The notes under the pieces were generated by a model that saw only the letters and a list, made by a program, of their open reading frames with translations, had not been told where the DNA came from and searched no databases. A DNA stretch of 15,399 bases, taken from positions 1 to 15,399 of the forward strand of contig NHCU01000007.1 in NCBI GenBank assembly GCA_002167365.1, written 5' to 3'. Below are positions 7,184 through 14,306 of this stretch, piece by piece (the stretch's first letter is position 1; the number at the start of each line of letters is the position of its first letter). Origin of the DNA: Betaproteobacteria bacterium TMED41 (GTDB lineage Bacteria; Pseudomonadota; Gammaproteobacteria; Burkholderiales; Burkholderiaceae_A). A program made the translations under genes and the position numbers.

Positions 7184-8233
7184 ATGACTAAATCCTTTCC
7201 ATTTTCCGCAATAGTTGGACAGGATGAGATGACATTAGCTTTAGTACTTGTTGCAATTGATCCCTCAATAGGCGGAGTTTTAGTATTGGGTGACAGGGGG
7301 ACTGGCAAATCCACAGCAGTAAGAGCTCTTGCAAATATTCTTCCTCCTTTAAAAGTTGTAAAAAACTGTATTTATCATTGTGATCCTGATTCAAATTTTA
7401 CGTCAGGACTTTGTGAAAGTTGCAAAAACTCTACAACTAAAAATAACTTACTCAGACGAAAAGCCTTAAGGAGTGATTTAATCCCAGTTCCCGTTGTAGA
7501 TCTTCCACTGGGTGTTACTGAGGACAGAATTGTAGGATCTCTTGATATGCAAAGTGCTTTAACCGAAGGAGTTAAAAAATTTGAACCGGGTCTCTTAGCG
7601 GAGGCTAACAGAGGTTTCCTGTATATCGACGAGGTCAATTTGCTCGAAGACCACTTAGTTGATCTGCTAATAGATGTGGCTGCATCAAAAGAAAATATTG
7701 TGGAAAGAGAAGGTTTAAGTTTGACCCACCCTGCTCATTTTGTTCTTGTTGGAAGCGGGAACCCCGAAGAAGGGGATTTGAGGCCGCAATTGCTCGATAG
7801 ATTTGGTTTTTCAGTTGAAGTCTCAACACCAACTGATCTTAATGAGAGGATGGAAGTTATTAAGAGAAGGCAAGCATTTGATTTAGATTACACATCTTTT
7901 GTTTCTGTGTGGAGTGAATCAGATCAAAAACTTAGAAAAAAAATTGGACTGGCGAAAAAAAGATTATCGAAAGTTGTAATACCGGATGATGTTCTAAAGA
8001 TCATGGCAGAGTTGTGTATTTTCCTTAAAACAGATGGTTTAAGAGGAGAATTAACTCTATCTCGTGCATCATGTGCTCTTGCCGCTTTTGAAAGAAGTTC
8101 GAAAGTAAAAAAATCCCATTTGAAACAACTTGCCAAAATTTGTTTAAGGCATAGGCTGCGAAGAAATCCTTTAGATGACACAAGTTCAACTGCAAGAGTT
8201 GAAAAGGGAATTTCTAAAATCTTGGGTGCTTAG
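7184..8233 (+). CDS. bchI: Magnesium chelatase AAA+ ATPase subunit BchI
   Basis: The motor subunit of magnesium chelatase, which with BchD and BchH inserts Mg2+ into protoporphyrin IX, the first committed step to bacteriochlorophyll. At 349 aa it has the expected length. It opens with FSAIVGQ, then Walker A GDRGTGKST at residues 36-44, a cysteine-containing insert (HCDPD to CESC, 65-80) and LPLGVTEDRIVGSLD at 107-121. Walker B FLYIDE is at 145-150, sensor 1 GSGNPEEG at 190-197 and LLDRFG with the arginine finger at 203-208. The ATG at 7184 follows eight T and has no near ribosome binding site. A frame-shifted ATG at 7168 would extend it to MSNFFMTKSF if the T run were one shorter. The 3' end overlaps bchD. 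It was probably transcribed with the LON-domain and small membrane genes. Confidence 0.97.
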   Translation: MTKSFPFSAIVGQDEMTLALVLVAIDPSIGGVLVLGDRGTGKSTAVRALANILPPLKVVKNCIYHCDPDSNFTSGLCESCKNSTTKNNLLRRKALRSDLIPVPVVDLPLGVTEDRIVGSLDMQSALTEGVKKFEPGLLAEANRGFLYIDEVNLLEDHLVDLLIDVAASKENIVEREGLSLTHPAHFVLVGSGNPEEGDLRPQLLDRFGFSVEVSTPTDLNERMEVIKRRQAFDLDYTSFVSVWSESDQKLRKKIGLAKKRLSKVVIPDDVLKIMAELCIFLKTDGLRGELTLSRASCALAAFERSSKVKKSHLKQLAKICLRHRLRRNPLDDTSSTARVEKGISKILGA

Positions 8234-10142
8234 TCTTTTGATAAACACTGATGAAGAAATAGAAACTGCTGCAATTTTGTTTTCAATCGCCCCATGGTTG
8301 TTAGGAGGAGTCTGCGTAAAAACTCATGACTCTGTTTTAGGAAACGCTTGGCTTATTTTTTTAAAAAAACTTTTGCCAGTATCATTTCCAGCTTTACAAA
8401 AAATTCCTTTTAATGTTCAACTGGATGCATTAGTAGGAGGTATAGATATTAGTAGCTCTATTTCAAAAGGTTATTTGATAGAAAAAAGAGGAGTCTTTAA
8501 TCAGAAGAAAAAAAATTTTTTTGTCATTAAAAAAGCGAATCAAATTACTGATGAAATTATAAGTTGTTTGTGTAATGAAATTGATTCTAATATTAACAAT
8601 AACGAACTTTTTGCATTTCAAAATTCCTCTTTTATTGTTTTTGATGAATTATCCTCTAACTGCGGTGACGAAGAGGAACGAGGTATTCGTGATTCTCTAA
8701 TCGATCGTTTTTGTATATTACTCAATTTTCCAATATATAGTTCAAAAAATGAATATGATTGGAAATTCATACCCCCGGAAAAAAATAAATTAAAGGGGGC
8801 AAGGGCACGACTACCGTTTGTTAAATTGAGTGAAGATAATCTAAAAGCTCTTACAGCTACAAGCTTAGCATTTGGAATTAAAAGTCTCCGTCCTTTAATT
8901 TTTGCAACCAATCTCTTGAAAGTCATTTCTGCATATGAGGGAAGATTAACTCCTAACAATGATGATGTTAAACTCGCAATCAAGTTTGTGCTCCTGCCTC
9001 GTGCAATACAATTCCCAGCGAAGACTAATGATGATCAAGCCGCAGCAAACAATGAGATTGATAATGAAACTGAAGATGATCAAGCTGCAGCAAACAATGA
9101 GATTGATAATGAAACTGAAGATGAGAGCTCGAATGTAACTGATGAAAAAAATCTTACTCAATATGAAGATAAAACCCAAGAACAGGATTTTTTAAACCAG
9201 CAGGATGACGCATTCCAAGAGAAAAAGGAAAAAGAAATGACTAATTCAGCCGTTTTTGACAATAGTAATGAAAAAATTATCGACTCTGCTGAAACTAAAA
9301 TATCTTCTGATCTTTTGAATGAATTATCAAAAAGAGAAATCAATTTTCTTTCCCAAAATAAAAAAGTAGGTGGAAAAACAGGCGCAGAAGTGCAGAAAAA
9401 AATTGGTACAGGCCGTTTTTTTGGGTCAACCAAGGGGAAACCCAGTTCAAAGATTAGGCTGAATTTACTAGATACAATTAAGGCATCCATACCATATCAA
9501 AAAATAAGAGCAAGAAAAATTTGTAGCCAAAAAAAACTATTAATTAGTGTTCAGCCCGAGGACTTTAGGGTTTACAAGAGAAAAAGTCGTAGACTCATAA
9601 CCACAATTTTTTTAGTTGATGCTTCAGGCTCATCTGCGACAAATCGTTTAGGTGAAGCCAAAGGTGCGGTAGAGTTATTATTGTCTGAGTGCTATGTCAG
9701 ACGTGATAAAGTAGCCGTTATCAATTTCAGAAAAACACACAGTGAATTAGTTTTACCACCAACAAGGTCTTTGGTAAGAGCAAAAAAAACTCTTGCAGGT
9801 TTACCTGGGGGGGGTGGAACTCCACTTGCTACCGCGTTAGATGATTGCAAAGTTTTAGTTGAAAACTTATTATCGGAAAATCAAACCCCTGTCTTGGTTT
9901 TGCTTACGGACGGAGGGGCAAATGTATGCAGAGACGGAAGAGGCGGAAGGGAGAAAGCTCATGCAGAGGCCTTAAGTAGTTCACAGGGTATAAAAAATCT
10001 TGGGATAAATAGTATTTTTATTGATACGAGCGTAGTTTCAAACCAAAAGTCCATGGCAATTGCAGCATCAATGGGTGCTAAATACTATCCTTTGCCCAAA
10101 GCCAGCTCATCAAAAATTATTGAAAAAATTATGATTGAATAA
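8175..10142 (+). CDS. bchD: Magnesium chelatase subunit BchD (degenerate AAA+ plus vWA domain)
   Basis: The platform subunit of magnesium chelatase, 655 aa. The N-terminal third is an AAA+-like domain without a usable P-loop, as is normal for BchD. The middle (about 285-345) is an acidic, Asn/Glu-rich linker containing two copies of a 15-residue repeat. A basic stretch (GTGRFFGSTKGKPSSK) follows. The C-terminus is an integrin I (vWA) domain with MIDAS DASGSS at 482-487, GGGGTPLATAL and LLTDGGAN. The ATG at 8175 overlaps bchI by 59 bases, which is long. A GTG at 8226 would shorten the overlap to eight bases and remove 17 residues. Neither has a good ribosome binding site at ideal spacing. The 3' end overlaps convergent bchO by 14 bases, so no separate terminator can lie between them. 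Confidence 0.96.
   Translation: MTQVQLQELKREFLKSWVLSLLINTDEEIETAAILFSIAPWLLGGVCVKTHDSVLGNAWLIFLKKLLPVSFPALQKIPFNVQLDALVGGIDISSSISKGYLIEKRGVFNQKKKNFFVIKKANQITDEIISCLCNEIDSNINNNELFAFQNSSFIVFDELSSNCGDEEERGIRDSLIDRFCILLNFPIYSSKNEYDWKFIPPEKNKLKGARARLPFVKLSEDNLKALTATSLAFGIKSLRPLIFATNLLKVISAYEGRLTPNNDDVKLAIKFVLLPRAIQFPAKTNDDQAAANNEIDNETEDDQAAANNEIDNETEDESSNVTDEKNLTQYEDKTQEQDFLNQQDDAFQEKKEKEMTNSAVFDNSNEKIIDSAETKISSDLLNELSKREINFLSQNKKVGGKTGAEVQKKIGTGRFFGSTKGKPSSKIRLNLLDTIKASIPYQKIRARKICSQKKLLISVQPEDFRVYKRKSRRLITTIFLVDASGSSATNRLGEAKGAVELLLSECYVRRDKVAVINFRKTHSELVLPPTRSLVRAKKTLAGLPGGGGTPLATALDDCKVLVENLLSENQTPVLVLLTDGGANVCRDGRGGREKAHAEALSSSQGIKNLGINSIFIDTSVVSNQKSMAIAASMGAKYYPLPKASSSKIIEKIMIE
9030..9119 (+). 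repeat. In-frame tandem duplication of 45 bp within bchD
   Basis: Two adjacent 45-bp units (9030-9074 and 9075-9119) differ at one silent base (GCC against GCT). Each encodes DDQAAANNEIDNETE. The near identity indicates a recent duplication in the flexible acidic linker, outside the AAA+ and vWA domains. Confidence 0.95.
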
Positions 10143-11040
10143 AAATATTTAAAATTTGTTTAGAAATTTTTTTTGGATATGTTTCATGCATTAAATGGCC
10201 ACCTGGGTTTTCGATAATTTTTGAACTGGGAAAATACTTGTAAATTATTTTTTTTAGCGGATTTATTTGAATCCAAGGGTCATCTTTGCCCAATATAAAT
10301 GTTGAGTTATTTTTAAAATACCTAGATTTGTTTAGAAGTTCTGACAAATCAGTTGAAGCCATAAACTGGATTGCGCCTTTTAAATGTCTGTTACTTGAAA
10401 AAATCCGTTTGTATAGTTTTTTTTGCTGTGGATTTAATTCTGAGCCTGTTGAAGCAAGTAAATTTTCTACCATTGTAGTGTTTTTTGTAACAATCGATAA
10501 TATTGAGGTAAATCCGTTAGAGGTTGCTATAGGACTAAGCCAACTATTTAAGAGCATGTTATATGAAAAGGGAGGTGGTATTAATGAGGGGTTTATACCT
10601 ATCAGCTGGTTTATTTGCTGGAGATTACTTTGAATGCATAGTTCAATTCCTATAGCAGCACCAGCCGAATGGCCCACAACCAAGTCAATTGATTGGATTT
10701 CTAAAATTCTTAGCAGTTTCCTTAATAAAAATGCAATTTTAGTTAGAGAATAATCGTTCTCGAAGTTGTCTTGGGTAAACCCGTGGCCAGGCAAGTCAAT
10801 TAAAATTATATTTGCTTTTGAATGAAGATTTTTGACAATCTCATTCCATGAGTGAACTCCACCGCCTGTACCGTGAATTAACATAAACAAAGGGCGCTTT
10901 TTTTTGTCTTCTTTTATGAAAATTTGCACATGCCACAATATATTTTCGACAAGAACCATCCTGCTATTTTCTCTGTGCGGCCAATCATTTGGAACTTGGC
11001 TGTCTTTAGGAATATAAGTATTTTTATTGCTAATCATCAA
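10129..11040 (-). CDS. bchO: BchO, alpha/beta-hydrolase accessory to magnesium chelatase
   Basis: A 303-residue alpha/beta-hydrolase-fold protein that accompanies bchI and bchD in proteobacterial photosynthesis clusters. It is thought to assist the magnesium chelatase step, but its reaction is not established. Visible features are PNDWPHRENSR near the N-terminus, a BchO-like opening in which the substrate region follows WP, then the oxyanion-loop motif HGTGGG at 56-61. IDLPGHGFT is at 81-89, the nucleophile elbow GHSAGA has Ser125, and GKDDPW and GGHLMHETYP near the end carry the likely acid and histidine. The gene is on the opposite strand to bchD and overlaps its 3' end by 14 bases. In the classical arrangement it is the third gene of a bchIDO operon, so an inversion or relocation has occurred. 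Transcription probably starts in the divergent region shared with crtE. Confidence 0.9.
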   Translation of the reverse strand: MMISNKNTYIPKDSQVPNDWPHRENSRMVLVENILWHVQIFIKEDKKKRPLFMLIHGTGGGVHSWNEIVKNLHSKANIILIDLPGHGFTQDNFENDYSLTKIAFLLRKLLRILEIQSIDLVVGHSAGAAIGIELCIQSNLQQINQLIGINPSLIPPPFSYNMLLNSWLSPIATSNGFTSILSIVTKNTTMVENLLASTGSELNPQQKKLYKRIFSSNRHLKGAIQFMASTDLSELLNKSRYFKNNSTFILGKDDPWIQINPLKKIIYKYFPSSKIIENPGGHLMHETYPKKISKQILNIFIQS

Positions 11041-11072
11041 ACTGTTAATTTATAAATAATTTGTGTCATTAG

Positions 11073-11102
11073 TAAATATTGATGTACATTGAGTAATGTC
11101 AA
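11073..11102 (-). promoter_or_regulatory. Candidate bchO promoter (TTGACA, 18-bp spacer, TATTTA)
   Basis: On the minus strand TTGACA (11102-11097) is followed after 18 bases by TATTTA (11078-11073). Transcription would start about 25 bases ahead of the bchO ATG. The -35 hexamer is half of the perfect palindrome at 11097-11114, so a repressor bound there would block this promoter. The -10 match is only partial. Confidence 0.45.
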
Positions 11103-11114
11103 TTATAATTGACA
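11097..11114. promoter_or_regulatory. Perfect palindromic TGT-N12-ACA operator (PpsR/CrtJ-type) between bchO and crtE
   Basis: TGTCAATTATAATTGACA is an exact 18-bp palindrome fitting TGT-N12-ACA, the published recognition pattern of the PpsR/CrtJ redox- and light-responsive repressors of photosynthesis genes. Its two ends supply a TTGACA hexamer to each strand, so one bound dimer would cover both -35 regions. A good -10 for the crtE direction is not obvious. The regulator gene is not in this window, so binding is inferred from the pattern and position. Confidence 0.75.
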
Positions 11115-11156
11115 ATATGTTTAATTTTATTTTTGAGTGTTTATAAGTTAGTGTTT

Positions 11157-11161
11157 GGAGG
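11157..11161 (+). promoter_or_regulatory. Strong ribosome binding site GGAGG for crtE
   Basis: GGAGG lies five bases before the ATG at 11167 and decides that start over the in-frame TTG at 11155, which overlaps the site itself. It is one of the few clear Shine-Dalgarno sequences in the window. Confidence 0.85.
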
Positions 11162-11166
11162 GAAAT

Positions 11167-12075
11167 ATGAATACTGAGTCGCTTTTAGAATCATATCTTT
11201 ATAAAAGTATTAGACTGTGTGAGAGTAAAACTTCTCCCCCACGTTTAATTTCTGCTATTCATCATGCAGTTTTCCCAGGCGGTGCCCGAATACGGCCGAG
11301 ATTGTCATTAGCTGTCTCAGAGGCTTGCGAAAATGATGAACTGGATTTTGCTTTAGCTGTGGCTTGTAGTGTCGAATTTTTACATTGTGCTTCACTGGTG
11401 CACGATGACTTACCTTGTTTTGATAATGCTGATTTTAGGCGCGGCAAACCTTCAGTTCACAAAGCTTTCGATGAGAGAATTGCAGTCCTAACTGGAGATG
11501 CTCTGATTGTTTTGGCCTACAAAGTGGTTGCTGCTTCGCCACTCAAAGATAAAAGTCGTTTGTCTAAGGTGCTTGAGTGTATTTCTGACGGAGTTGGTGC
11601 GCCAGAGGGAATTGTTGCTGGCCAAGCTTGGGAATGTGAGTCGAAAGCTTCTTTACGTCAATATCAAAAAGCAAAAACAGGTGCATTATTTTCAGCAGCC
11701 ACGCTTTCTGGAGCTTTGGCTTCTGGAGATTCCTCGAATGATTGGGGGTTTCTCGGTGAGGTTTTAGGAGAAGCCTATCAAGTCGCTGATGATATAAGAG
11801 ATGTAATTGCAAATCCAACGGAGTTGGGAAAGCCGACTGGTCAAGATGAAAGCCTGGGTAGAATGAGTTCTGCTAAAGAGTTGGGTTTGTCTGGAGCGGT
11901 TAATTATTTTGACGATTTAATCAACAAAGCTGTTTTAGCCGTGCCAATCTGTAAAGGTGCGGGCAGATTAAGAAAGCTGGTTCGAGCGGAGGCACAAAGA
12001 TTGGTTCCAAAAAAAGGACCTATGCGAGTGTTAAGGGCCATTAAAACTCCCAATAAAGTTGATTTACCAAACTAA
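11167..12075 (+). CDS. crtE: Geranylgeranyl diphosphate synthase CrtE
   Basis: A short-chain trans-prenyltransferase making C20 geranylgeranyl diphosphate for carotenoids and for the bacteriochlorophyll tail. From the ATG at 11167 it is 302 aa. The motifs are FPGGARIRPRL at 36-46 (diphosphate binding), the first aspartate-rich motif DDLPCFDNAD at 80-89 with RRGKPSVH following, the lysine of KAKTG near 170, and the second aspartate-rich motif DDIRD at 208-212, followed by GKPTGQDE. The wording is that of photosynthesis-cluster CrtE. An IspA-like farnesyl diphosphate synthase is the alternative by sequence alone, but the position beside crtF and bchC makes CrtE far more likely. crtF starts 23 bases after the stop, so the two are probably one transcript, controlled by the palindromic operator upstream. 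Confidence 0.94.
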   Translation: MNTESLLESYLYKSIRLCESKTSPPRLISAIHHAVFPGGARIRPRLSLAVSEACENDELDFALAVACSVEFLHCASLVHDDLPCFDNADFRRGKPSVHKAFDERIAVLTGDALIVLAYKVVAASPLKDKSRLSKVLECISDGVGAPEGIVAGQAWECESKASLRQYQKAKTGALFSAATLSGALASGDSSNDWGFLGEVLGEAYQVADDIRDVIANPTELGKPTGQDESLGRMSSAKELGLSGAVNYFDDLINKAVLAVPICKGAGRLRKLVRAEAQRLVPKKGPMRVLRAIKTPNKVDLPN

Positions 12076-12097
12076 GCTTATTCTTTAGATAATTACT

Positions 12098-13216
12098 GTG
12101 ATTGGGTTTAACCGTTCTGGATTTAGTAAAATTCGGGATCAATTTCTTTTAAATGATCGGCTAAGAAAATTTATAGAGAATTCAGTTTTTTTTAAGCCTT
12201 TTGTTAGGGCACAGGCTGAAGAAATATTTGATTTGGTTTCTGGTTTTGTTTATTCTCAAATTCTTTTTGCTTGTGTTTCACTTAATTTGTTCGAAAAATT
12301 AAAAAGTGGACCAATCAATATAAAAGAATTATCTGTAAGTTGTGAAATTGATTTTCCAGAAATGCTTAGGTTAGTTGAGGGCGCATCAGCTTTAGGATTG
12401 CTTGAAAAAAGAGAAGACGAATCAGTAGGCTTGGGTTTTAAAGGGATTGTTATTTTGACCAAACCCTCAATTTCTGGATTAGTTAAACATCATTCAACTT
12501 TTTACAGGGACTTAATAGACCCTATAAGTATTCTTCAAAGGAAAAAAAAAATTACTTCATTGGGTAGTTTTTGGCCATATGCATTAGATAAAAAAGATAT
12601 ATCCTCAATATCATATGAAGCAGCGAAAAACTATAGCGATGTTATGTCTATTTCACAACCTCTGGTATCCGAACAAATTCGTTCATCATACGACTTTAAC
12701 AAACACCAAAAAATTTTAGATTTGGGTGGAGGCCAAGCTACCTTTTTAATACAGCTTGCTAAAGATCATCCAAAACTGAAAATGGCAGTTTTTGATTTGC
12801 CTCAAGTTTCAGAAATGGCTGAAGAAAAAATTCTTGAAGCAGGTTTACAAGACCAAATTGATGTTCATAAGGGTAGTTTTCTTAATGATCGGATTCCAAT
12901 TGGTTATGATTTGATAACTTTAATCAGAGTTTTATACGATCATTCAGATGACAACGTGAGTAATATTCTTCATTCCGTGAAAAAAGCATTACCGAGAAAC
13001 GGAACTCTTTTGATAGCTGAACCCATGTCAGGTAAACCAGGCACAGAGAAAATGAGCGATGCTTATTTTGGAATGTATCTTTTGGCTATGGGGAAGGGCG
13101 TTCCCAGAAGTCACAAAAAAATTTTTCATCTTTTAAGAAAGTCTGGTTTTTCTTACATTAAGTCTTTAAGTGTGACACTTCCGATTCAAACCGGTTTGAT
13201 AATTGCAAAACATTAA
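12098..13216 (+). CDS. crtF: Hydroxyneurosporene O-methyltransferase CrtF
   Basis: A SAM-dependent O-methyltransferase that methylates the 1-hydroxy group of acyclic carotenoids, giving spheroidene- or spirilloxanthin-series pigments. At 372 aa it has the usual length. The N-terminal dimerisation domain contains RAQAEEIFDLVSGFVYSQ (about 38-54), the CrtF hallmark, and a winged-helix-like part. The SAM-binding motif is LDLGGG at 207-212, with acidic VFDLP at 231-235. LITLIRVLYDHSDD (about 276-289) carries the catalytic-region histidine, and LIAEPMSG follows. The GTG at 12098 is chosen because a stop lies four codons upstream at 12086-12088 and no ATG is available before the conserved region. 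No strong ribosome binding site is visible. The presence of crtF implies crtC-type hydratase and crtD activities elsewhere in the genome. Confidence 0.94.
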   Translation: MIGFNRSGFSKIRDQFLLNDRLRKFIENSVFFKPFVRAQAEEIFDLVSGFVYSQILFACVSLNLFEKLKSGPINIKELSVSCEIDFPEMLRLVEGASALGLLEKREDESVGLGFKGIVILTKPSISGLVKHHSTFYRDLIDPISILQRKKKITSLGSFWPYALDKKDISSISYEAAKNYSDVMSISQPLVSEQIRSSYDFNKHQKILDLGGGQATFLIQLAKDHPKLKMAVFDLPQVSEMAEEKILEAGLQDQIDVHKGSFLNDRIPIGYDLITLIRVLYDHSDDNVSNILHSVKKALPRNGTLLIAEPMSGKPGTEKMSDAYFGMYLLAMGKGVPRSHKKIFHLLRKSGFSYIKSLSVTLPIQTGLIIAKH

Positions 13217-13280
13217 ATTTTATAAGCACCGCAACATATAAACAGATTGACATAATTGATGGAAAGAGTAGTGTTGTAAC

Positions 13281-13298
13281 TGTAATAAATATCTGACA
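13281..13298. promoter_or_regulatory. TGT-N12-ACA operator upstream of bchC (PpsR/CrtJ-type)
   Basis: TGTAATAAATATCTGACA fits TGT-N12-ACA. A second, imperfect site TGACACTTTTAATTGACA (13294-13311, TGA instead of TGT) overlaps it and ends in the -35 hexamer. In Rhodobacter capsulatus the bchC promoter is a known CrtJ target with two such palindromes, so position and pattern agree. Binding itself is inferred. Confidence 0.6.
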
Positions 13299-13305
13299 CT
13301 TTTAA

Positions 13306-13334
13306 TTGACAACTTTAATTTACAGTTTTATGGT
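13306..13334 (+). promoter_or_regulatory. Sigma-70-type promoter of bchC (TTGACA, 17-bp spacer, TATGGT)
   Basis: A consensus -35 TTGACA at 13306-13311 is spaced 17 bases from TATGGT at 13329-13334. The expected transcription start falls at about 13341, which is the bchC ATG. No Shine-Dalgarno sequence is present, so the message may be leaderless. It probably drives bchC-bchX-bchY and the genes beyond. Confidence 0.55.
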
Positions 13335-13340
13335 TACAAC

Positions 13341-14306
13341 ATGGAATTAAATTTAAATCAAAACGCTTTTTTGTCTGAAGCTGTGGTCCTTGAAAGGCCC
13401 AATAAATTGAGTTTAAAAACTCTTCAAATGGAAGAATTTAAATCGGACGAAGTTTTGGTTAGTGTCGAACATAGTGGAATTAGCACCGGAACCGAAAGGT
13501 TGCTTTATGAGGGCCGCATGCCTGATTTTCCTGGTATGGGCTATCCTCTAGTTCCAGGTTATGAGTCTATTGGCACAGTGGAAAAAAGTGGATCGGAATC
13601 CGATTTACTGCCTGGTGAAAAAGTCTTTATTCCTGGAGCCAGATGTTTTGGAGAATTTAAGTCGTTATTTGGGGGGACAGCCTCTAAATTAGTAGTTTCT
13701 TGCAAAAGAGTTTGTAAGGTTCCCGGAGATACAAATGAAGAGGGTACTTTATTGGCGCTTGCCGCAACAGCACAGCATATTTTTTCTAATAGTACTGAAT
13801 ACAAACCAGATATTATTGTTGGCCACGGAGCTTTAGGTAGATTGATTGCAAAACTTGCCGTTCTCAATGGTGCAAAACCAATTGTTGTGGAAGCCAATAA
13901 AGAAAGAAGAATAGGTAATTTTGGTTATGAAGTAATTGCTCCTACCGAATCGAAAAATTTAATTGGTGATTATGTAGTTGATGCTAGTGGTGATTCAAAC
14001 CAATTAAATAATTTGATCAAATTTCTTAAACCTAATGGAGAAATTGTTCTAGCTGGCTTCTATGACAAACCGTTATCTTTTGATTTTGCTCCTGCATTTT
14101 TACGAGAGGCAAAAATTAGAGTCTCTGCGCAATGGACCCCAAACGATTTAAAAGAGGTTTGTAGACTTTTTACTACAAAAAAACTTGATTTTAAAGATTT
14201 GATTTCACACAGGGTTTCTGTTGGTTCGATATCTGATGCTTATGAAATAGCTTTTAATGATTCTTCCTGTTTGAAGATGATAATTAATTGGAAAGGGTTG
14301 TCGTGA
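13341..14306 (+). CDS. bchC: Bacteriochlorophyllide a (3-hydroxyethyl) dehydrogenase BchC
   Basis: A zinc-less medium-chain dehydrogenase/reductase-like enzyme that oxidises the 3-hydroxyethyl group to the 3-acetyl group of bacteriochlorophyllide a. At 321 aa it has the normal length. Characteristic sequences are VEHSGISTGTERLLYEGRMP (about 43-62), GMGYPLVPGYESIG (about 66-79), PGARCFGE, LALAATAQHIF and the nucleotide-binding glycine motif VGHGALGR near 159-166. VLAGFYDKPLSFDFAPAF follows. These are typical of BchC rather than of general alcohol dehydrogenases. The gene begins 124 bases after crtF behind its own operator and promoter. Its stop overlaps the GTG of bchX by four bases, indicating translational coupling. 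Confidence 0.96.
   Translation: MELNLNQNAFLSEAVVLERPNKLSLKTLQMEEFKSDEVLVSVEHSGISTGTERLLYEGRMPDFPGMGYPLVPGYESIGTVEKSGSESDLLPGEKVFIPGARCFGEFKSLFGGTASKLVVSCKRVCKVPGDTNEEGTLLALAATAQHIFSNSTEYKPDIIVGHGALGRLIAKLAVLNGAKPIVVEANKERRIGNFGYEVIAPTESKNLIGDYVVDASGDSNQLNNLIKFLKPNGEIVLAGFYDKPLSFDFAPAFLREAKIRVSAQWTPNDLKEVCRLFTTKKLDFKDLISHRVSVGSISDAYEIAFNDSSCLKMIINWKGLS

Larger units (their letters stand above)
13273..13340. repeat. Two nested 8-bp inverted repeats spanning the bchC promoter
   Basis: GTTGTAAC (13273-13280) is matched by GTTACAAC (13333-13340), which ends right at the bchC ATG. AACTGTAA (13278-13285) is matched by TTACAGTT (13320-13327). The arms carry TGTAA/TTACA half-sites like those of PpsR/CrtJ operators, so they may be extra half-sites rather than RNA stems. 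The two pairings share bases and cannot form together. Confidence 0.5.

Noticed and set aside
9030..9119. Direct repeat as a CRISPR or mobile-element remnant
   Set aside because: There are only two adjacent copies, no spacers, and the repeat is in frame inside bchD with a silent difference.
8946..9179. Minus-strand open frame with hydrophobic repeats opposite bchD
   Set aside because: It is the antisense reading of the acidic 45-bp duplication. Its repeated hydrophobic segments are a by-product of that sequence.
10286..10633. Plus-strand open frame opposite bchO
   Set aside because: It lies wholly inside bchO on the other strand, shows no family motif and has no ribosome binding site.
13247..13275. 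Second TTGACA at 13247 as an additional bchC promoter
   Set aside because: No acceptable -10 lies at 16-18 bases (the expected hexamer region reads about AGTGTT).
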